Assembly (NCBI RefSeq): GCF_003573695.1
Contig: NC_039359.1
Coordinates: 140,575,112-140,639,111, forward strand
From: Papaver somniferum
Taxonomy: Eukaryota; Streptophyta; Magnoliopsida; Ranunculales; Papaveraceae
Direction of reading: 5' to 3'
DNA length: 64,000 bases
Positions within the stretch are counted from its first letter, which is position 1, and the number at the start of each line of letters is the position of its first letter. The notes beneath the pieces were generated by a model, which was given only the letters and a program-made list of their open reading frames with translations, searched no databases and had not been told where the DNA came from. Both the position numbers and the translations under genes were made by a program. This document shows, one piece after another, positions 11,036 through 22,352 of the stretch.

Positions 11036-13483
11036 ATGGCTAGAAGAAGAAATACATCTGAACAACCGACTACAATTTGAAGAAGCAAGAGAATTGCTGG
11101 AAGAGAAAGAAGTGAAATGGGAGAATCTACTAGAATGAGAAGTAATAGAGAAAATCAAATTCAACCACCAATTCAACAAACACTAGTACAAGGGAGGAAT
11201 ACAGATTATGATAGGGTGAGTATACACACTTGGTAATCAAATTCAGTAGAAGAAGTAGAGGAAGAGCCACAAACCAGAAGCATAGACAGGTAGAGAGAAA
11301 TCAAGAAGTAGATGAAGGAATAATTCATGAAAATGAGGAAATTGGAGCGTTAGAAACTTTGAGACGAAGAATGCATGAAGAAAGGAGAGCTGAGGCAGAA
11401 GAACGTGCAAATCTAACAAGGCAAAATCACGAATTGAGGATGGAAAATATGAGACTACAGAGTAGAAGATCGATAAGTATTACAAAATCATATTCAAGAT
11501 CAACTAGAAGAGAGATGAGACGAAACTCACCCACAATTAATGCTATTCAAGAAGAAATATCAAATCCTAATGAAGAATATCGCGAAAATAGAGAAAGAGC
11601 TGATGATCGTTATGTTCCACAAAACGAAACTTTTGATGATAGGAAAAATGGTAGAAATCAAGAGAATGGACAACATCAGGAACGAAATGATCAAGATGGC
11701 GAAGGAAATCGAGAGGAAGGAAGGAGAATTTTACATGAGAGAGAAACTCAAAGAAATCAACAAACAATTGAAGAAGAAATTGAAAGACATTACGCTGAAC
11801 AAGCACATTTAATTTGCGAACGTGAAAGATTGAGAGCGAAAATGGAAGAACAAGAGCTTCAAGAGACATTTCGCTAGAACACTTACGACAATCGAGAAAG
11901 AAGGCGTACACAAAACCAGAATAACGGTAATATCAATGAAGAATACGATAGAATACAGAGGATGGCTGAAAGACAGCGAACGAAATCAATAAGAAATGAA
12001 CAAAATCATGAAGGGGAAAGTGAGAGACATAATCATATGCGAATTCAAGATAGAGATGAAGAAGAAACTCGCAGAAGAAGACGAGATGAGGATAATGAAG
12101 AAAAAATGCAAAATTTCGCGAGAGAAGAAAGATATGAACGCAGAAGAAGAGAGGCGAAATTAAAAAGACCAATGGATCAAAATTCAGGTGTAAATAAACA
12201 AATCTTGAAAGAGTTAGAAGAAATGAGAGGAATGCTAAATAATAGAGGAGAAGTAGGCAGAAGACAATTGGATGAAGCTATAGAAGAAGCTGCGAAAACT
12301 CCATTTACAAGGGAAGTACAATTAGTAGGAATACCACCGAAATGCAATTAGCCCGCATTAACCAGCATTTTTGATGGAACAACTTGTGCAATTCAACGCA
12401 TTAAATCCTACGTGAGGTGCATGTTGCAATGGAAAAATCATGATGTTGTATTATGCAAGTATTTCGCATCCAGCTTAACAGGGGAGGCGTTAAAATGGTT
12501 CGAAGGTCTACCAAAGAATACAATAACATCCTTCAATCATTTGCAGACTACATTCCTAGGGGCATATATAAGTAATAATTCTTCGCGACCTGGTATAGAA
12601 GACGTGTTTGGATTAAAACAGAGGATTGGCGAAAGTCTGAAACACCTGACTAAAAGATGGAGAACTATGTGTAGAAAAATGGCTGGTCGTGTAGATGAGA
12701 GATATCTTATATTGTCATTTATCAATGCTATGTTTGCAACAAACCTATTGTATGTCCAAATTTTCAGAGTCAAGAATACGATCACAATGACTGAATTGCG
12801 AGAACTTCAATAAGAATACATTGCTAGAGGAAAGGAAAAATGAGATGGAGTCGTACCCAGTTGCGAACACCAGCTCACAAACAACGAATGCAAGCTTATT
12901 GCCTAAGCTAATAAACACAGTAGCGAATACTTCGCAAGTACAACAAGAGAAGGTGACGGGTAACAATCAACAGAAACTGGTGTCTATGGGAAGCAAAGAT
13001 CAAGAGGAGTATGAAAGAGAAAGAAATTTCTACAATCGTGCTGGAAATAAAAAAATTCAAAGACTCGATCAACCACAAGAAACTTATGGAGGTCAAAGAA
13101 AAAACTATAATAGAGGACAAGGAGGTCACAAGGTAATATGGGAAGAAATCAAGATGCCACCTTTAAATGCAAGTGTGGAGAAAATATGGGAAGCTATAAT
13201 TTTGATGAAGAATATACCAACACCATGGAACATGGGAACAGAACCACCTCCAAACCACAGAAGCCATGAGTTTTGTTCTTATCATCATTTTCATGGACAT
13301 ACAACAAATGATTGCAGAAATGTAAAAATAATTATTTTGAGAATGGTAGATCAAGGAAAACTAAACCACTTTTTGGTAGGGCATCCACAATCTCAACCAT
13401 TGCCACCACCACCAGAGCATCACAAAGTAAACACGATGAAAAAGAAGGAAACATTCTTCATAGAAGTTGGTGCAAAAGCATAG
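11036..13483 (+). pseudogene. gag of element B (several stops and frame shifts)
   Basis: The first ATG after the primer site (11036) opens an Arg-rich start and stops after 14 codons. Coding character then continues in another frame from 11230 as a highly charged Arg/Glu coiled-coil-like region, with stops at 11875 and 12349. From 12412 the capsid-like core is readable: LTGEALKWFEGLP and KRWRTMCRKM match the Ty3/gypsy retrotransposon gag family. A further shift near 12820 leads into 12821-13483, which has a CEYH/GHTTNDC-type remnant (FCSYHHFHGHTTNDC) like the Cys/His motif after gag in plant Tat and Athila elements. The product would be the capsid protein. Confidence 0.75.
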
Positions 13484-13546
13484 AATCTATTCTGTCACTC
13501 TATCGTACATTCATATAAGACAATCGAAGATTTTCATGACGATGTT

Positions 13547-14197
13547 TTGAGTAGAGTATTCACAAGAGATAACGATGGAAGAGAAATTATGAATATTGCG
13601 AAAATCTCGCCACTAGAAGAATGGAAGAAACAGATCATTTCTTTTACCGCAGAAGAAATTCCCGAAGGAGAAGAGGTACATGATAATCCATTGGTAGTAA
13701 AATTAGAAATTAATCCAAAACCGAAAGAAGATGAGGATGATAAAGCTGAAGATTCATGGGCAATTAATAGAATTTTAATCGATGCGGGAAGCTCTGTGAA
13801 CAACTTATTTTATCATACTTATAAAACTATGGGAGGAAGAGATAATGATCCTATACCATCAACATATAAGATATATGGTTTCAATGGTACATCTAGCAAG
13901 CCTAAAGGGGAGGTTACTATGTGAATTCCATTGAAGGGAATATCTTCCGAAATCTTATTCTGTGTCGTTGATGTAGAATCACCCTACAATGCGTTAATTG
14001 GTCGACCTTGGATACATGGGATTCTAGGTGTAGCTTCAACTTTCCACCAGTGCATTAAATTCCCTCACTCCAGCGGTGTAGGAATCATAAAGGGAGATTG
14101 GGTTGAAGGAAATAGTTGTTACGAAACTGAGATAGAATCTTGCGAAGGAAGAGCAAACAAGAAGGAAAACTGGCGACACAAAATCAAAGATACATAG
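13547..14197 (+). pseudogene. Aspartic protease domain of element B
   Basis: Two ORFs in the same frame (13547-13924 and 13931-14197), separated by a single TGA, encode a retropepsin-like domain. The active-site-like motif is ILIDAGSSVN; plant elements of this group have D-[ST/G]-G-[SA], and here the middle position is Ala (DAG). Downstream, the motif YNALIGRPWIHG is typical of the C-terminal half of this domain. It would process the Gag precursor. It is the last sense-strand domain in the element. Confidence 0.75.
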
Positions 14198-15690
14198 AGA
14201 AGTGAGAGGTTGATGGTGGATGCAATCGAAAGAAAAGAAGAAGAGATGTTGCAAAACTAATGCTAGCTCAGAATAAAAATGATGAACATACCACTACCAA
14301 GGAAGCAGTAGCAGAAAATAATAAAGAAGCAGAGGATGACAAAGGTAATAAAAAAAAGAAATGTATGAATGATTAAGTTGTTGCGACATTCTCGCAATAA
14401 GTAAGATTCTCAAAACATTTTATTGAATGACAAAATTGAGATTGCGAAATCCAAATACAATATGATGATGTGCGAGACTCTCGCAGAGATAATGAATTTT
14501 ACAGAAGACAATCAGAGAAAAATGACAAAAGAGAAAGGGGCGACCTTTATGGCGTACACCCTAGTTCGCGAATGCAATTTCACAAGAGGCAAATGTAAGA
14601 CCTAAAGTACGTCATATAAGGGGGTACCTGTTGCATGGCTCAGGGAAAGGCTACACCACCACCAGAACCTGAGTCATGGAGATTTTGGGGTCAATAAAGC
14701 CCATCCGGGAGAGGCACCTTGGATTCTCAGCTTAAGCATATGACTTAGGTTGGGCGACTAAGGTAATAAGGACTCTCCCAAGGAGTGCAGATATGATCAA
14801 GGCGCCGAGGTACACGGTTGAGTCAAGAGTGCCAGGGACGTTTGAAGCGTACTTTGCCATTCTTGACAAGTTTTGACTTATACTGCACTCGGCCTGAAGA
14901 AAACCCCACTTACGGTGAGTCTCGTAACCATAAGCCCTATAGGTAAAAGGGATAAGAGGCTGCGAAAACAACTGGTTGTTGTTAAGACTGGATGGGAGGA
15001 GCTAACCTTGTATGGTACATGTACGCCTCCTTGAAGGGGCAACCAGGGGGGAGATAAGGGCGGCACCCTCCATTAGGGAGCTGATAAGTGTTTAAAGACG
15101 CAAATGTCATGAGGCTTTTTATTCGCAAGGGTATTAAGGCTTGTCATATTTGTGCAACAATCCTGAAGAGGCAATAATATAAAAGAAAAAGATAATACGA
15201 GATCAATGAGTTTTCGCATGAAAATGCGAAGACGTCCTGCGATTTCGTCGCAAGACGGCAATGTCATGGGGCTTTATTTTCGCAAGAATATTTAGGTCTG
15301 TCGTATTGTCGCAACATTCCTGAAGAGGCCACAATACAAAAGAAAAAGTTAAGGCAAGATCGATGGGTTTTTGCATGAAAGTGCAAGGACGTCCTGCAAT
15401 TTTGTCGCAATGACAAGAGGTGGCATAATAAGACCTTTAATTAGGAAGGCAAAATAAGACCACATAGGAATGATATTTTGAAAAGAATCAAAATTCACTT
15501 CGCATAAGATTGCGAAGTTATACATAATTAACTGCGAAATTGAGGCATAAAATAAGAAAAATTTATAAAATCTCTCATTTGGATACAAATAACAGAGGCA
15601 AGTATGGGAATGAATGAAATTAAAAAATGTTATTTGTTTCCATATGATTGATTTACACAAAGATTCAAAAATTAATGATTATATTGATTA
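14198..15690. other. Non-coding internal region of element B
   Basis: No gene is visible. Reverse transcriptase would be expected here in an autonomous element but none is found. It contains GGTACCTGTTGCATGGC and GGTCAATAAAGCCCATCC-like words that resemble the pol-to-aORF spacer of related elements. A 157-bp tandem duplication lies at 15097-15412. TCGCAA/TTGCGA words are common throughout. Confidence 0.5.
15097..15412. repeat. 157-bp tandem duplication in element B
   Basis: Two diverged copies, 15097-15253 and 15254-about 15412, each contain AATGTCATG, TTCGCAAG, CCTGAAGAGGC and GACGTCCTGC in the same order. Within a retroelement this suggests replication slippage. Confidence 0.7.
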
Positions 15691-15821
15691 ACTGTGTTGC
15701 AAGGAAGAATTGTTTTAATGAATGCAAGTCAAAATGAAAGAAACTCAAATATACAGAAAGAAGGAATAAATGTACACGCATTACAGAGAATCAAAGAAAG
15801 AAACAAAGACTACTTCTTAGT

Positions 15822-18517
15822 TTATCCTTCATTATCTTCATCAGACTTGTTTCCTTCTTTGTCTGCGTCAGAATCTTCATCACCATCAGAACCTTCATCA
15901 CCATCAGATTCTTCATCATCCGCTTCACTATCAGAAATAATCAGATTGGGAGTATTCTGTGGGATCTCTTGCAAGAGACAAGGATAATCAGAATGAGGGA
16001 TATTATGATCGTCACAAACCATTTGGATAGTTTGATTGCGAAAATGCATAACATCATTCTTAAAATTCACAACAGTGATCTTGATTTGATTCTTTAATCT
16101 AGAATACTTGTCGTTGAGAGAAGAAAGATTCTTTGCGAGTTCCTCCTTTTCAGCTTCGAGTTCCTAAATCTTTTCACAATATCTACTTTCAGAATCTGCG
16201 AGCAAAAGAAAATCAATTATTAACTTGATGAAAATTCATAAGAAGCAAAAGATTAGTAAAGAAGAGCAGTTAGTAACCTTCTCTGTCAGAAATCATATCT
16301 CTAATCAAGGCTGTATGCTCAACTTGGAGACTAACATTTACACCTAAACCTTTTCTGGCATCATCTAAGATTTTCGCATCCCAAACAATTCATCCTCATT
16401 ACTTATAAGAAGACGAGAACGAATTTGGTTTTCCCTTTCGCAGAGCTCGATGTTCTTGCGGCTAGCTTCATCTCGTTCAAGTTGAACTTCAAGAAGAGTC
16501 TCTTGGAATTTCTCCAAAGCCTTAGCATCTTGATCAGATATGCGATCCTTATCATCTATGAGACCCTAATTTTGGTTCTTAACTCATTGGTTTTCTCTTT
16601 AGAATCAAGAAAGAGACGCTTAAATCAGTTGGCTAAGCCTAAACTAGATCTATGGTCAATTTCTAAGAGGCGAAATTTATATCTAAGATCATTCAAAGAA
16701 AGAGATGAAATTCTATCATTTGAGAAACTATTTAAGAAATTATTAAGACGCTCAAGAAGGGTATCATTATCCAAGGCATTAGGAAATGAACGAAGAAGGG
16801 TAGCTTCATCAGAAAGACCATAAATGTCTGCAAAAAGGATCATTTAAATAAGATAAAACAACAGGATGAATGAATGAAGGGAAAAGAGAAAAGTAACATA
16901 CCGTAAAGCTGATTATTAGCTTGCTGAAGACTAGAGATTTTTTTCTAATACGAAGAAGAATCAATTTCTAGTTGTCTATTTTTCTCGCGAAGACCTTTAA
17001 CTTCAGCTTCCAATTCTTCATTCTTTGTGCGAAATTGAAGATTCTTCTTTTCAAGATTTTCGCGTCTCCTCTCTAGATCTGAGGCAACAACGAAAGAAGC
17101 TTTTCCAGCCTGCGAGAAAATATAAAAATTATTAATATAGAAAGAGATTTTGAGTTATGACAATGAAGAAGTAAAAGGATGAAAGTATACCAGACTATTA
17201 AGAGAATGCAAGAAGTCGGGAGTCACTGATCTAGAAACTCCACGAAGAGAACTATCACCATCCAATAAAGGGACATCGCAAATTGTAGCGAGAGCTTTGC
17301 AGGTATTAGCGAATTGGCTATCTCCCATTCCTTGCAGAGAATCATAAAAGAGGACAGAGAGCTTAGCCATAAAAGATTCAGGTGGAAAATCTTCACTTGC
17401 GGCAAGTTCATCATTATCCTCATCATCCTTGTCACTTTCGAAATTTTCATGAGAAGGAATATTTGAAGGAAAAGAAGAACAGACTTTCCTTTTCTTTGAA
17501 GGAGGACCAGTTGATTTTTCCCTGCGAAGAGCACCTTTTCCTTTATTACCAGTCTTCGCAACATCGGCAGGTTCTTCTATTTCAGCAATAATCTTCACAC
17601 ACAGATAGAAATAAGAAATGGAAGCAACAATATACTGTTTAAAATCATAAGAGAATATTTCTTACCTCATCTGTGTATGAGTGAAGAGCTAACAGAGTAC
17701 TAGCTTTCCCAGTCCTATTATAACTATCTTTCAGTTTTTGGATCTGCAGAATGTCGCAAGAGTTAGCGACCAAAATAATAAAGACAAATAAAGAAATATA
17801 AAGTGAGCTAAACGGGAAGAAACATACCTCCTTCTCCTTCTCGGGCCAATAGAAAACCCAAGGTTGATAAGCGGCGAGATTCGCAGGAAGAACATTTGAC
17901 CCATCAATGTAAGGTCCTTTTAACATTAAAGGAAAAACACATCATTTATCATCTTTGGATTGGCGAGGAGTTGTGTTCTTACCAGAATGCCAGTCAATGT
18001 ATTGCATGAGAATTTTAACTTCATCAATGTTATCTTTCCTTTTTAAGCGAATACCCCAGCGAGTATTCTCTTTCTTCATGGAGATCAGTTCATAGTTCTC
18101 AAAGAAAATCGCTACTGTGTATTTATCAGCAATTATCTCTAGGTCTGCGAATTTAGGATCCCTAAGTTCTTTGGAATACAGAGATCCTTTACCAGCACCA
18201 CGGTTAGCGAACTCTAGCATCAGACGGATGCAGTCCCCACTCAGTTGGAAGATAGCTCGCGAAAATCCCGAGTGAGCGAGAATTTCATAGAATAGAGGAA
18301 TATCTGGGTCATAAAGAGGAATGGGGAGACCTGCGAGAATCTGACTTAACGAAATTATGATTGATTGATCATCACAATACTGATCAGAGAAAAGTTTGAC
18401 AGAAAGAATTGACTTGGCACTTTCACCAGGAATGGTAGAGAGTGTGAAACCTTTCTCAACAAGATCTTTTTGGACATCTTTTAAATTCTTCTCATGTCTA
18501 TGACCACTTGGAGGCAT
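15822..18517 (-). pseudogene. Opposite-strand multi-exon gene of element B, nuclear-type coiled-coil protein
   Basis: The gene reads from ATG at 18517 leftwards. Exons supported by GT/AG sites and frame are 18517-17983, 17916-17828, 17743-17666, 17592-17191, 17109-16902 and 16827 leftwards, with more coding sequence to the stop at 15822. The N-terminal exon has a hydrophobic block (PLYDPDIPLFYEILAHSGF and following) resembling the conserved region of plant gypsy-associated aORF proteins. Exon 4 has PPSKKRKV, a classical nuclear-localisation-like motif, followed by acidic residues. Later exons are Glu/Lys/Leu coiled coil, and the tail is a poly-acidic Ser/Asp/Glu run. In-frame stops (near 16945 and 16640) and a shift near 16565 mean this copy is decayed. 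Function unknown. Confidence 0.65.
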
Positions 18518-18662
18518 ATTTGAATATAGAGTATGGGAATGAATAAAAAGTAAGAAGATTGAAGGGGAAAATTACAGTAGCAGAACTTGCAGAAGAATAA
18601 TAGAGTTGCAGAGATGAGAGAATAAAAAGAGAAGAGAAAGTAAAAAGAAAGTGGAAAGAAGA

Positions 18663-18669
18663 GTATATA
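18663..18669 (-). promoter_or_regulatory. TATA-like box for the opposite-strand gene of element B
   Basis: The minus strand reads TTTATATACTC, 150 bp upstream of the gene's ATG and about 205 bp from the 3' LTR, comparable to the boxes in elements A and C. Confidence 0.4.
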
Positions 18670-18849
18670 AATGAGATTTTTTTACTCGAAGAAATAAACA
18701 CCATTAAGACGAAAAGACGTGAGCGGTTGAAAAGCAGCGGTTACAGAAGACGTGTCAAGAAACAGATGGAAGAAAGAATACGTGTGATAAATGCAGAATA
18801 CGAAGAGATGAACAGCTGCGGCATTTCTCACATCATTCTCTACTTTGCA

Positions 18850-18873
18850 GAGAAGATATGATAAGAGGCAAGA
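18850..18873 (+). other. Polypurine tract of element B
   Basis: A purine-rich run ending ATAAGAGGCAAGA directly precedes the 3' LTR. Confidence 0.55.
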
Positions 18874-19342
18874 TGTAGGATCAGAATCTCGCAACGATAA
18901 TATCTCAGCGAAATTATCAACAACACAACACAACAGCGTCGAAGAACAATTTCAGAAATGATACGATAAACGAAGTCAGCTAGAATCACGAGAAAGATGT
19001 GATAGTCCTGCGAAAATTAGAGAGCTTGCGAGATTAAACATTTGTAAGGTTGCGAGAATGTCGCAGACCATACCCGAAAATAAAGGACAGATTAGCTGTC
19101 ATCCACTATGTATTTCCCTATAAATAGTCGTTCAAGTTGTAAAGAAAGAGAGATCTTTTTGAGTAAGAAACAAGTAAATAGGAGAGAGAAAGTCTAGAGC
19201 ATAGGTCATTCCTGATTCCTTTATCTTTTCTTGTAAGAACATTCAAAGGTTGATCAATAAAATTAAGAGTGTAAATCTAAAAATGAGTTGAGTAATAATG
19301 AAATCATATGAGGGGTGTAGTGTTGGATTTCCTGCAACTACA
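18874..19342 (+). repeat. 3' LTR of element B
   Basis: 469 bp, same ends as the 5' LTR. The extra length lies after the TATAAATAGT motif (near 19125-19150) and near 19195. It is followed directly by the GTTAG target copy. Confidence 0.9.
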
Positions 19343-21667
19343 GTTAGATACAAGTAGATGAAGTAAAACAATTGTTGCATGTTGGCAACTTACTTCCTAA
19401 CATTTTTTGCTACCGTTTAACTTCTTCTTTTCTGAAAGTCCTTTACTGGTTACTTGTTGGATGAACGGGCTGAACCCTGACTTTTAGATTATCCTATTTT
19501 TCTTTAACAATGTCTAGGATAATTTGTATTCTTTGTGTACTATGTAGGGTGCTCATGATTCTGGAATGCAAAATCCTTTTTGTTTTTGTAAATCTTTTGA
19601 CATACAATTATTACTTCGATGTAAATTTAAGCTTATTTTTTAGGGTTAGTAAATAAGGATTCTGTTCTTTATGCTTACACTATGTAAATGTGTGTGTTAG
19701 AATACTAATATTTTCAGTTTTGAATATCTCTTGTCCAAGTTAATTATAATAATGTTAACTCATAACACATTTCTGTGATGGTTTTTTCCAGTTACTGCTA
19801 TATCACCTCAGCTCATAAGGTTCAACCGGCTATTATCTTTATTGATGACCGAGTAAAAAAAAATATTATCTTTATTGATGAGATTGATAACTTTTTGGGG
19901 TAGCATCGTGCAACTAATTGCGAAGCTTTGACAAACATGAAGACAGAGTTCCATGGCTCAGAGAAAATGGCTTAACAGCTAACAAAAGTCTGATGCTTAT
20001 GAATTATAGCTTATGGTTTCTGCTACATAAGCAATCATATGCATAAGATACAATTCATCTCCTGAAAATCTGAAGTTGTACATCACTTAGGAAGGAGTCT
20101 GGTCACCACTCTCATCCAAGGTTAGTGTTGATTTTTTAAAACTTAGAACAATTAATACTAGATAATACTTATGAGATACATGAGCACAGTAGTTAGAGCT
20201 CCTAGTAAACTAATAGATGAAGCAATACTTATTTCTGAAACTTTTCTCTTCTTATTAATTTGTTCTTGCTCTTGCTTAGTTACAATTTGAACACATCATG
20301 CCTATTTATAGGCACCACACAGCTGACTGTAGTTTCTCTAGGAAACTCTTAACAAGACCGACCTTAGAGTATCTAAACTTTTCTTTTCTTAACAACCATT
20401 TCTAACTTTGACTGACCTTATAAATTCTAGGTTTTTCAAGTCATTTCTTGTCACATACAACAAGCTTTGCAAACTCTATCTAACTCTAGAAATTTCATCA
20501 TTTTATAATTTATACTTATCTGACCGACTAACTAGCTTTTTCTAGACTAAACCAACAATTACAAATTAAAATATTGCAACAGTCAGACTTGATTGTTTCA
20601 TACTTGAACGAAGTTCATGTCACAGAGTTTTCGTTATCTTCAATGTGTTTCTTTGACCACTTTTATATAAAAAATGTTAGCCTACAGATAAATCATTCTC
20701 AAATGCAACCTTATAAGTTACAGGTGCCGTTGGATTGAAAGAAAGCCTTGTCTTATTTTTATGAATCTAATACAATGAATCCCATGTTTTGACACTCAGT
20801 CATTGTGTTACAGGTATTTCTGGATATTATGGAAAGAGTGAATCTTCTGATGCCCTCAAAAGGTATGGAATGTGCTGTTCCGCTGTTATTTATTGTCTAA
20901 GTATCAATCAGTTCTTGTTCTTTGATTCCCGAATAACATTTCTGTCATTATGGGTAGTGTTTTGCATTGTGACTTGACTGGTAAAATACTCATGAAATGC
21001 TTTTCTATGGTATGCCTGACCTGAAGTTGGGAATTGAATGATAACATTGGCCTTGACCAGTATAGTCTAAAGTTTTGCAAATTCAATGTCTTGTACACAC
21101 TCTTGCTATGTGTACTAATCCCAGATAGTTTCCGTTGCAAGAAAATCATAGTAGGAGAAGACACTTGGACTTTGGGAATCGACAAGTGACAACATCCTAC
21201 AGAAGCAGAAGAAAGCTCAATGACAAACGATAAGCCTTATGTGTACTAAGACTTAGTCATGCTATTAGTCAGTGTAGCCTAATGTAATAATAATCTCTAA
21301 TGTTACTAGTTTCTAGATCATTGATTGCATATGTCCTTATATGCCTCTACTGACTTACCTAAACCCTGATAGATCATGCACATTTCTTATCAAGTATATG
21401 CTTACATTTAACCTGGCCACATTGCAGACATACCATTTTAAACAAATACATGCCTTGTTTAACAATTTTACATTCAACATTATTAAGGATGATCCTGTAT
21501 TGATGTTAATTTCCAAGTTATGACCTCTTTGCAGTTAAACTTCTAATGCCCAAACTTATTTGCTCTACAGGTGCTTTCCAGTTCTGGATTGGGCAGGTCA
21601 TTTCATCTTTTTGCTGTGTTTTGATACAGTTTGTATTTATAAGGTTGGTCTGCACTGATTGCAAGAA
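19343..21667. other. Low-copy region between elements B and C
   Basis: Mostly non-coding. It contains an AAA-ATPase remnant (19811-19985) and exon-like pieces with splice-like borders near 20817-20866 and 21572-21640 that could not be assigned. The locus continues leftwards as 8866-10473 across element B. Confidence 0.4.
19811..19985 (+). pseudogene. AAA-ATPase (Msp1/ATAD1-like) Walker B exon remnant
   Basis: One frame reads KVQPAIIFIDD, then after a short interruption IIFIDEIDNFLG, a stop, HRATNCEALTNMKTEF and another stop. This matches the Walker B region of plant AAA-ATPases of the Msp1/ATAD1 group (QPAIIFIDEVDSFLG followed by NMKTEF), where the DE pair coordinates ATP hydrolysis. The Gln expected after FLG is replaced by TAG, and the end of the exon is garbled. 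An 18-bp direct repeat splits the Walker B segment (19831-19848 and 19864-19881). No other exons of the family were recognised, so this is a dead fragment. Confidence 0.7.
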
Positions 21668-22121
21668 AGCATGCGGACAAAGTCATCAAAACATGATGAC
21701 ACACGCCCACAGCCAAGAAGCCCATCCCGTCGACGTCGGATCTTCGCCCGAACAAATCCAAGGAAAGAAGTTAAAGGATGTACCAAAAGCACGGTGTACT
21801 GCGAAGCACCAAATAACTCCCGAAGAGTTGATTTATCTCATCCCCAAAAGAAGCCAAGATCAACGGTGAAGAGAAGGTTGACTGACATGGACGTGACAGG
21901 GGAAGAAGACACTTGTCTGACACGAGCATGCGTCTCAACTACCCGCATTAAACACTCTGAGCAGTGTACGTGTCGATCAACCCGTGGAACGAACGAGGAT
22001 GACTCTGCGTGATCAAGCAATGAACGAAGACCTCTGCGTGATGGACACAAAGCACAAGAAGATAAGGTTCTAACGGCTCTCAGAAACGGGTCCCACACTC
22101 TAACCCTATAAATACCCCATG
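21668..22121 (+). repeat. Truncated 5' LTR of element C
   Basis: Aligns with 33838-34290 of the 3' LTR. The first 52 bases and the last 450 or so bases of a full LTR are missing. It ends just after the shared CCTATAAATACCCC TATA-like motif (22105-22121). Confidence 0.8.
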
Positions 22122-22352
22122 AGTTCTTTTTCAAAATTAGTCTGAAAACAAGATTCATGATCGCTTATTAAAAAAAATTGTATTTCAAAAACTATACCCA
22201 TGAAATCTTTGCATTTCTCTTCTATTAAGGGCCCTTGGGCAACTCATTTCATTCTATTTCAATAGTCTTGCGGGTACGAATGACGCTAACCCTATCCTCG
22301 TGGATATCTTTGGTTCTCCTTATTTATTTCCCTATGCAGGAAAGGATTAAAC
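22122..22352. other. Leader of element C
   Basis: Unrelated to the 3' LTR and without a recognisable primer site. It contains CTTGCGGGTACGAATGACG and a pyrimidine-rich stretch before the gag ATG. The primer site was probably lost with the LTR end. Confidence 0.4.

Larger units (their letters stand above)
10474..19342 (+). mobile_element. Element B: complete non-autonomous Ty3/gypsy-type LTR retrotransposon
   Basis: The element is flanked by perfect five-base copies GTTAG (10469-10473 and 19343-19347). It has 5' LTR 10474-10900 and 3' LTR 18874-19342, both starting TGTAGGATCA and ending CAACTACA. Inside, in order, are a primer site, gag, an aspartic protease domain, a non-coding region and an opposite-strand multi-exon gene. 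No reverse transcriptase, RNase H or integrase can be found between protease and the opposite-strand gene, so it would depend on another element for replication. The gag and opposite-strand frames both contain stops, so this copy is defective. Confidence 0.9.

Noticed and set aside
10474..19342. Element B as an integrated virus
   Set aside because: It has LTRs, primer site, target copies and gag-protease of retrotransposon type, with no envelope, movement or coat genes of a plant virus.
21546..22012. Overlapping plus-strand ORFs of 107 and 117 codons
   Set aside because: They lie in the truncated LTR of element C, and the same ORF recurs in the 3' LTR (33787-34182), so they reflect LTR sequence.
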